This document shows, in pieces, positions 1 through 6,422 of a DNA stretch of 6,422 nt. Below the pieces are notes generated by a model. It was not told the DNA's origin, made no database searches, and saw only the letters and a list, made by a program, of their open reading frames with translations. Numbering within the stretch: position 1 is the first letter of the stretch; each line of letters begins with the position of its first letter. The translations under genes were made by a program, and so were the position numbers. Source of the DNA: CAZRIP01 sp964600165 (GTDB lineage: Bacteria > Elusimicrobiota > Elusimicrobia > UBA1565 > UBA9628); the NCBI GenBank assembly GCA_964600165.1, contig CAZRIP010000153.1:1-6422 (forward strand), written 5' to 3'.

Positions 1-61
1 GACCGCCCGGCTTCATTCGCGGGGCAGCCAGTGCCGGTGGCCCAGCCTGATCGTTGGGCGG

Positions 62-67
62 AAGGGG
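62..67 (+). promoter_or_regulatory. Candidate ribosome binding site for the methyltransferase gene
   Basis: A purine-rich AAGGGG lies 10 bases before the ATG at 78. It supports that ATG over the in-frame TTG at 54, which has no comparable site in front of it. The spacer is somewhat long, so the site is plausible rather than strong. Confidence 0.45.
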
Positions 68-77
68 ATTAACACGC

Positions 78-827
78 ATGGGTCGAGCTCTTTACAACCG
101 CATCGGAAGGACGTACACGGCGACGCGACAATCTGACCCCAAGATCGCAGCTGCGATTACACGCGCTCTGGGTGATGCGACCACGGTGGTCAACGTCGGA
201 GCCGGCACTGGATCTTACGAGCCCTTTGATCGCGCGCTGATCGCCGTCGAGCCTTCGTCGCACATGATCCAGCAGAGGCTGCCCGGAGCGGCTCCCGTGA
301 TCCAGGCATCAGCCGAGGCGTTGCCTTTTCCGGATGATTCGTTTGATGCGGCGATGGCGCTGCTCACGCTGCATCACTGGACGGATTGGCACCGGGGCCT
401 CGATGAGATGAGAAGAGTGGCGCGTCGCCAAGTGGTTTTCACCTTCGAGCCCGGCGAGGTCGGCAATTTCTGGCTCACCGAAGCTTATTTCCCCGAGATC
501 GTGGAGCTCGACCGCGGGCGCTGTCCTTCGATCGCCGATCTCGCGCGCCATCTCGGAGATTGCCGCGTGGATCGCGTCGCGATACCGCACGATTGCGTCG
601 ATGGATTTCTCGCCGCATATTGGCGCCGACCCGAGGCTTACCTCGATCCGAAAGTGCGAGCGGGAATTTCGGCTTTCGCGCTCCTCGACCAAGACGCGGT
701 CTCGCGCGGCGTCGCGCGCCTCGAGGCCGACCTCGAATCCGGAGCGTGGGAGGAACGCTTCGGCCACATCCGTCGCCTCGAAGCCCTGGACGTATGCTAC
801 CGGCTCATAGTCGCGGATCGGAAATGA
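78..827 (+). CDS. Class I SAM-dependent methyltransferase (Methyltransf_11-like)
   Basis: A 249-residue soluble protein predicted to transfer a methyl group from S-adenosylmethionine to an unidentified substrate. Seen: glycine-rich SAM-binding motif I VVNVGAGTGSY at about residues 37-47, the acidic post-I strand IAVEPS ending near residue 60, and the LPFPDDSFD segment at about 82-90 followed by LLTLHHW, the usual order in Rossmann-fold methyltransferases. The C-terminal half (from about 130) is a variable region that probably defines the substrate; I do not recognise it. There is no signal peptide or membrane helix. I chose ATG 78 because AAGGGG precedes it and the conserved family-like N-terminus (YNRIGRTYTATR) follows it; a TTG at 54 would add 8 residues. 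The stop overlaps the next start as ATGA, so the two genes are probably co-translated. Third-position GC is low for this window: 20 of the first 50 codons end in A or T. That hints at transfer from elsewhere. Confidence 0.9.
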   Translation: MGRALYNRIGRTYTATRQSDPKIAAAITRALGDATTVVNVGAGTGSYEPFDRALIAVEPSSHMIQQRLPGAAPVIQASAEALPFPDDSFDAAMALLTLHHWTDWHRGLDEMRRVARRQVVFTFEPGEVGNFWLTEAYFPEIVELDRGRCPSIADLARHLGDCRVDRVAIPHDCVDGFLAAYWRRPEAYLDPKVRAGISAFALLDQDAVSRGVARLEADLESGAWEERFGHIRRLEALDVCYRLIVADRK

Positions 828-1075
828 CGGCGACAAAAATCGCCTCAGGAACGGTGCACCGCATGCCCGCGGATTTTGCCGAAGCGATCGCGTCCGACAA
901 GGCCGTCAAGATCGCATGGGCGGACATTTCTTCGTTGGCGCGCAACGAGTGGATCTGTTGGGTCACATCCGCCAAAAAAGATGAGACCAGAAAGCGACGT
1001 ATAGACGTCGGCCTCGATAAGATGCGAAAAGGCATGCGCCGACCATGTTGCTGGCCCGGCTGTCCTCATCGGTGA
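824..1075 (+). CDS. Small YdeI/OmpD-associated (OmdA) family protein
   Basis: An 83-residue protein that I recognise by pattern as the short form of the YdeI/OmpD-associated (OmdA, bacteriocin-protection) family. Seen: MPADFAEAI near residues 14-22, the core RNEWICWVTSAKKDETR at 40-56 followed by KRRI, and a cysteine-rich end CCWPGCPHR at 75-83. All are typical of family members, so the gene looks complete at both ends. The biochemical role of the family is poorly known; YdeI was linked to resistance to cationic peptides in enterobacteria, which need not apply here. The C-terminal Cys and His residues (C75, C76, C80, H82) could bind metal, but that is inference. There is no signal peptide or membrane helix. 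The start ATG shares bases with the upstream stop (ATGA), and the stop shares bases with the next start (GTGA). A longer in-frame reading begins near 560 but only shadows the methyltransferase gene. 28 of 83 codons end in A/T, unlike the next gene. Confidence 0.82.
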   Translation: MTATKIASGTVHRMPADFAEAIASDKAVKIAWADISSLARNEWICWVTSAKKDETRKRRIDVGLDKMRKGMRRPCCWPGCPHR

Positions 1076-1866
1076 AGATCTCATTCTCCTGGGTCATCCG
1101 CCTGCGCGCCGCGCTGATCGTGCTCGCCGTTCTCGTCGCTAGCCTCGGCGCCAAGCTCGCGTACACCCACTGGGTCCTCAAAGCCCCGCGGACGCCGGGA
1201 CGCCTCACCTACGTCCTCACCCCGGACGAGGAAGACATCCATGACGCCACGGGCCGCCACGACCTGAAAGTGGGCCTCGACCTCAAGCATGTCGGCCCGC
1301 GCTCGCGGCGCGTCGGCATCATCATCCTCTGCTGGTGCGCCTTCGTCTTCCTCGCGGACCAACTCTTCTCGCGCCTGCGCCTGCCCGCCCGTCCGGAGCG
1401 CGAGCCGTTCGTGCGCCTGCGCGCCGTCAGCGACGCCGACGTCGAGCTCTTCTTCGAGCACCAGCGCGAGCCCGCCGCCAACCGCATGGCCGCGTTCCCG
1501 CCGCGCGAGCGCGACGCCTTCTTTACGCACTGGAAAGCGATCCGCGACAATCAAGACGTCGTGATCCGCACGATCGAGTGCCAAGGCCGCGTCGCGGGCA
1601 ACGTGGCGACTTTCAAGCGCGGCGAGCTGCGCGAGGTCTGCTACTGGCTCGGCCGCGAGCACTGGAACAAAGGCGTCGCCACCGAGGCCCTGCAGCTCTT
1701 TCTCGCCGAGTATAAAGGAAGGCCGCTCTACGCCCGCGTCGCCAAGCTCAACGTCGCGTCGCTGCGCGTCGCGGGCAAGTGCGGCTTTGCTATCGTCGGC
1801 GAGGACTCCTACAAGAGCGCGCTCGGCGAGAACGTCGAGGAGTACCTGCTCGAGCTCAGGGTTTAA
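1072..1866 (+). CDS. GNAT family N-acetyltransferase with two N-terminal membrane helices
   Basis: A 264-residue protein. The C-terminal part (about 114-264) is a GNAT domain of the RimJ/RimL-like Acetyltransf_3 type, predicted to move acetyl from acetyl-CoA to an amine. Seen: RLRAVSDADVELFF at its start, the acetyl-CoA pyrophosphate-binding motif YWLGREHWNKGVATEAL around 191-207, and NVASLRVAGKCGF at 227-239, the usual late GNAT motif. Ahead of it are two hydrophobic stretches, about 13-26 (LIVLAVLVASLG lies inside) and 80-97 (VGIIILCWCAFVFLADQ), with a roughly 50-residue polar stretch between. This suggests a membrane anchor with a cytoplasmic enzyme, which is unusual for the family. The substrate is unknown. 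I chose the GTG at 1072 because it overlaps the preceding stop as GTGA; ATG 1045 (273 aa) would overlap that gene by 31 bases. GTG 1411 could start the GNAT domain alone. Only 9 of the first 81 codons end in A/T. The 3' end overlaps ribF tail to tail by 11 bases. Confidence 0.8.
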   Translation: MKISFSWVIRLRAALIVLAVLVASLGAKLAYTHWVLKAPRTPGRLTYVLTPDEEDIHDATGRHDLKVGLDLKHVGPRSRRVGIIILCWCAFVFLADQLFSRLRLPARPEREPFVRLRAVSDADVELFFEHQREPAANRMAAFPPRERDAFFTHWKAIRDNQDVVIRTIECQGRVAGNVATFKRGELREVCYWLGREHWNKGVATEALQLFLAEYKGRPLYARVAKLNVASLRVAGKCGFAIVGEDSYKSALGENVEEYLLELRV

Positions 1867-2206
1867 GCGCCGCGGCGACGTCGACGGCGATCTGGGCCTT
1901 CAGCTCGTCGAGCGAGGCGAACTTCTTCTCGTCGCGGATCTTGCCCAAGATCTCGACCTCGAGCGTCTTGCCGTAGAGGTCGCCCGTAAAGCCGGGGATG
2001 TGGACTTCGACGACGAGCCGCGCGCCGCCGACCGTCGGGCGGACGCCGACGTTGCAGACGCCGACGCGGCCTTCCACCATCACCTTGTGCACGCCGCGCG
2101 GCAGGCGGTCCGCGCCGCCCTCGACTTCGACGTTCGCCGTCGGGAAGCCCAATTTGCGGCCGAGCCGCTCGCCTTTGACGACGACGCCGCGAAAGCGCTC
2201 GCTCAC
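1856..2206 (-). CDS. ribF: Riboflavin kinase domain protein, monofunctional (lacks FAD synthetase half)
   Basis: A 116-residue riboflavin kinase, phosphorylating riboflavin to FMN with ATP. Seen: RGVVVKGERLGRKLGFPTAN at residues 6-25 with the PTAN motif (22-25) that binds ATP-Mg, NVGVRPT at 52-58, and VVEVHIPGF with the probable catalytic Glu67, then GDLYGK at 75-80 and a C-terminal helix. This matches the second half of bacterial RibF. The usual N-terminal FMN adenylyltransferase domain (roughly 180 residues with HxGH-type motifs) is absent, because truB occupies the DNA immediately upstream. FAD would then have to be made by another enzyme. The GTG start at 2206 overlaps the truB stop as GTGA; an in-frame GTG at 2224 would add six residues inside truB. 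The place after truB is the normal ribF place in this operon, which supports orthology. No good Shine-Dalgarno is visible, so translational coupling to truB is likely. Confidence 0.85.
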   Translation of the reverse strand: MSERFRGVVVKGERLGRKLGFPTANVEVEGGADRLPRGVHKVMVEGRVGVCNVGVRPTVGGARLVVEVHIPGFTGDLYGKTLEVEILGKIRDEKKFASLDELKAQIAVDVAAALKP

Positions 2207-2907
2207 TTGAGGAGCTCGAGCCACCGAGCGAGCAGCGCGGAGATTTCAGCCGGCGGCATCGCCCGCAAAGCGTCGAGCGCCACGGCCTCCGTGAGCTTGA
2301 ACGGCCCCACGCTCTCGCGGCGCAGGGTGGAGACCGCCGCGCCGCAGCCGAGCTTGCGGCCGATCGACTCCGCGAGCGAGCGCACGTAAGTGCCGCTCGA
2401 GCAGCTCAGGCGATGCGAGAGCTCGCGGCCTTCCAAGCCGAGGGCCTTCCATTCGTGCACGGTCGTCGTGCGGATCTTCTCCGGCACCTCGATGCCCTTG
2501 CGCGCGTAGGCGTAGAGCGGCTTGCCCAGGTGCTTGACCGCGGAGTAGGCCGGCGCGGGCATCTCGACGACGCCCAAGTGCTCGTCGAGCAGCTTTTGCA
2601 GCGCGGGAAGCGTCACGGGGGGGACGTCTTTCTCCGCGAGGACCTTGCCGGCGACGTCGCCGGTGTCGGTCGACAGGCCCAGGCGGATCGTGCCGGAGTA
2701 GACCTTGTCGCAGCCCTGGAGCTTCTGCTGCAGCCGCGTGGCGGGGCCGACGAGCAAGACCAAAAGCCCCGTCGCCAAGGGGTCCAGCGTGCCGGTGTGG
2801 CCCACCTTCGTGCCGCGGGGGAAGAGCTTGCGCGCGACGGCGACGACGTCGTGCGACGTCCAGCCCGCGGGCTTGTCGACGAGCAGCATCCCCGCCGCGC
2901 CGAGCAT
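2203..2907 (-). CDS. truB: tRNA pseudouridine(55) synthase TruB
   Basis: A 234-residue enzyme that isomerises uridine 55 in the T-psi-C loop of tRNAs to pseudouridine. Seen: LLVDKPAGWTSHDVV at about 8-22, the catalytic motif GHTGTLDPLATG at 36-47 with catalytic Asp42, the active-site Tyr70 in KVYSGTIRLG, PAPAYSAVKHLGKPLYAYAR at 117-136, and CSSGTYVRSLAESIG at 169-183 with Arg176. These are the expected TruB family motifs in order. The protein stops soon after the catalytic domain, so it lacks the PUA domain of the 314-residue E. coli enzyme; short forms of this kind occur in several phyla. The ATG shares its A with the rbfA TAA stop (TAATG). A second in-frame Met at residue 7 (codon 2889-2887) is an alternative start. 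The stop overlaps the ribF start. Confidence 0.95.
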   Translation of the reverse strand: MLGAAGMLLVDKPAGWTSHDVVAVARKLFPRGTKVGHTGTLDPLATGLLVLLVGPATRLQQKLQGCDKVYSGTIRLGLSTDTGDVAGKVLAEKDVPPVTLPALQKLLDEHLGVVEMPAPAYSAVKHLGKPLYAYARKGIEVPEKIRTTTVHEWKALGLEGRELSHRLSCSSGTYVRSLAESIGRKLGCGAAVSTLRRESVGPFKLTEAVALDALRAMPPAEISALLARWLELLK

Positions 2908-3257
2908 TATTGGTCTTTCTCGAGGTCGAGAAGCAGCTTGTCGATGCGCGACGCCTTCTTCGGCGTGTCGTCGTAGACGAAGCTGATGTGCGGGATCATC
3001 TTGAGCGCCAGGCGCTTGCGCAGGACCTGGCGGATGTAGGGGGCCGCGCGCTCGAGGGCCTTGCGCGCGTTCTGGCGCTCGTTCTCGCTGCCCAGGATGG
3101 AGTAGAAGACCGTGCAGGTCTTGCGGTCGGCGGCGAGCTCCAGGTCGGTGACGGTCAAGAAGCCCCCGAGGCCGGGGTCCTTGACGCCGCGCAGCGCGAG
3201 GGCGATCTCCTCTTTGAAAAGCTCTTTTAACCGGTCGCTGCGAGAAAACGTCGACAT
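2907..3257 (-). CDS. rbfA: 30S ribosome-binding factor A (RbfA)
   Basis: A 116-residue ribosome assembly factor that binds the 30S subunit near the decoding region and helps mature the 5' end of 16S rRNA; it is linked to cold adaptation in E. coli. Seen: the N-terminal basic helix SRSDRLKELFKEEIALAL, KDPGLGGFLTVTDLELAADR at about 26-45, the strand CTVFYSILG, the helix KALERAAPYIRQVLRKRL at 66-83, and IPHISFVYDD at 88-97, the single KH-like fold of the family in order. The length is typical. The conserved A-x-G helix kink reads Ala-Ala-Pro (71-73) here. It starts 19 bases after infB with a clear GGAGG and ends in a TAATG junction with truB. Confidence 0.95.
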   Translation of the reverse strand: MSTFSRSDRLKELFKEEIALALRGVKDPGLGGFLTVTDLELAADRKTCTVFYSILGSENERQNARKALERAAPYIRQVLRKRLALKMIPHISFVYDDTPKKASRIDKLLLDLEKDQ

Positions 3258-3261
3258 CGAA

Positions 3262-3266
3262 CCTCC
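3262..3266 (-). promoter_or_regulatory. Ribosome binding site of rbfA
   Basis: On the minus strand a perfect GGAGG lies 4 bases before the rbfA ATG, within the 19-base infB-rbfA gap. It fixes the start at 3257. The spacer is at the short end of the usual range. Confidence 0.7.
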
Positions 3267-3276
3267 GTGCCGAGGC

Positions 3277-5790
<2,514 letters not shown>

Positions 5791-5794
5791 CTAA

Positions 5795-5799
5795 ATCCT
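5795..5799 (-). promoter_or_regulatory. Ribosome binding site of infB
   Basis: Minus-strand AGGAT, 5 bases before the infB ATG, inside a short A/T-rich gap between nusA and infB. It supports the start at 5790, directly ahead of the Lys/Ala-rich N-terminus. Confidence 0.6.
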
Positions 5800-5809
5800 A
5801 TTCTACCAT

Positions 5810-6422
5810 TTATTGAGACTTGCGGGACGCGAGCGCCTTTTGGGCGCTGGCGATGATCTTGGCCGCCGTCTTCTCGCCGACGCCCTGCAGCGTCGTCAGG
5901 TCCTCGGGCTTGCAGCCGGCGAGCCGCTCGACGTCGGTGATGCCGGCCTGGACGAGCAGGTCGATCGTCTTCGGGCCGACGCCCTCGAGAACGGAAAGCG
6001 CGCCCGCCGCTTCCTCGGTCGCGACCTTCTGCTCCTCGCGGCGCTGCCCCTCGCTCTTGACCTCGAGCGTCCAGCCCGTCAGGCGGCAGGCGAGGCGGAT
6101 GTTCTGGCCTTCCTTGCCGATCGCGAGCGAGAGCTGCTCGTCGGAGACGAGCGCCTCGGCGCGCCGGCCGTCCTCGTCGATGACGCGCACCGAGGAGACC
6201 TTCGCCGGCGCCAGCGAGTTGCCGAGGTACTTCGCCACGTCCTCGTCGTAAGGGATCAGGTCGATGCGCTCGCCCGACAGCTCGTTCATGATGCTGCGGA
6301 TGCGCGAGCCGCGCACGCCGACGCAGGCGCCGATCGGGTCGACCTTGGCGTCGTTGGATTTCACGACGACCTTGGCCCGGAAGCCCGGGTCGCGCGCGAC
6401 GCCGAGAATCTCGACGATCTTC
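5810..6422 (-). CDS. nusA: Transcription termination/antitermination protein NusA, C-terminal part (5' end outside the window)
   Basis: The last 203 residues of NusA, which binds RNA polymerase and nascent RNA and controls pausing, termination and antitermination. The frame stays open to the window edge (KIVEILGVARDPGFRAKVVV), so the start lies beyond 6422; the GTG at 6364 is internal. Seen, numbered from the edge: KH1 with DPIGACVGVRGSRIRSIMNE at about 28-47 (GxxG loop GVRG at 35-38), the connecting segment GERIDLIPYDEDVAKYL, LAPAKV, then KH2 with LSLAIGKEGQNIRLACRLTG at 97-116, and two helix-hairpin-helix motifs, LEGVGPKTIDLLVQAGI at about 144-160 and LQGVGEKTAAKIIASAQ at about 178-194. The two HhH motifs resemble the acidic-repeat-like C-terminal region of other NusA proteins. 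Missing here are the N-terminal polymerase-binding and S1 domains. infB follows after 19 bases, the usual order. Confidence 0.96.
   Translation of the reverse strand, partial: KIVEILGVARDPGFRAKVVVKSNDAKVDPIGACVGVRGSRIRSIMNELSGERIDLIPYDEDVAKYLGNSLAPAKVSSVRVIDEDGRRAEALVSDEQLSLAIGKEGQNIRLACRLTGWTLEVKSEGQRREEQKVATEEAAGALSVLEGVGPKTIDLLVQAGITDVERLAGCKPEDLTTLQGVGEKTAAKIIASAQKALASRKSQ

Noticed and set aside
560..823. Upstream extension of the OmdA frame
   Set aside because: Arg/Pro-rich translation that lies wholly within the methyltransferase gene; family homology begins only at the ATG at 824.
309..836. A 175-codon minus-strand frame opposite the methyltransferase
   Set aside because: No recognised motifs, while the other strand has complete SAM-binding motifs.
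1081..1662. A 193-codon minus-strand frame opposite the acetyltransferase
   Set aside because: No family resemblance and skewed composition; the plus-strand frame carries clear GNAT motifs.
1866..1892. GC-rich inverted repeat (CGCCG...CGGCG) just after the acetyltransferase stop
   Set aside because: It lies inside ribF, the stem is only about 5 pairs, and no T-run follows, so it is not called a terminator.
2413..2976. A 187-codon plus-strand frame opposite truB
   Set aside because: Low-complexity Arg/Ala/Val/Asp product without domains; truB on the other strand is certain.
5798..5809. Three-codon mini-frame ATG-GTA-GAA-TAG between nusA and infB on the minus strand
   Set aside because: Too short and without a ribosome binding site of its own; most likely chance.

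Overview
The window is GC-rich bacterial chromosome. The minus strand carries most of the classic nusA-infB-rbfA-truB-ribF translation and transcription operon. A short, more mixed plus-strand gene group meets it tail to tail. High GC, standard bacterial IF-2 and NusA, and short Shine-Dalgarno sites point to a bacterium. The phylum cannot be fixed from this sequence: the Lys/Ala/Pro-rich IF-2 N-terminus would suit a GC-rich Elusimicrobiota-like or other Gram-negative lineage, but that is only a weak guess.

Plus strand, 1-1866: three genes chained by 4-base stop/start overlaps. They are a class I SAM-dependent methyltransferase (78-827), an 83-residue YdeI/OmpD-associated (OmdA) family protein (824-1075), and a GNAT N-acetyltransferase with two predicted N-terminal membrane helices (1072-1866). 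Codon use changes abruptly at the second overlap. The first two genes have many A/T-ending codons, whereas the acetyltransferase has the extreme GC3 of the core operon. This suggests that the methyltransferase-OmdA pair is a later arrival.

Minus strand, 6422 down to 1856: the 3' part of nusA (KH domains and C-terminal helix-hairpin-helix repeats), infB (IF-2, 837 aa), rbfA, truB (short, no PUA domain) and a riboflavin kinase gene in the ribF position. Spacing is tight: 19 bases nusA-infB, 19 bases infB-rbfA, a TAATG junction rbfA-truB and a GTGA junction truB-ribF. The whole set is therefore probably cotranscribed and partly translationally coupled. NusA acts on RNA polymerase, IF-2 recruits initiator tRNA, RbfA matures the 30S subunit and TruB makes Psi55 in tRNA. 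The last gene makes FMN.

The most notable points are that the ribF-position gene encodes only the kinase domain and lacks the FAD synthetase half, that the GNAT protein appears membrane-anchored, and that a probably foreign two-gene unit lies directly against it. There is no stretch over 300 bases without a gene, and no RNA gene, CRISPR array, IS element or convincing terminator was seen.
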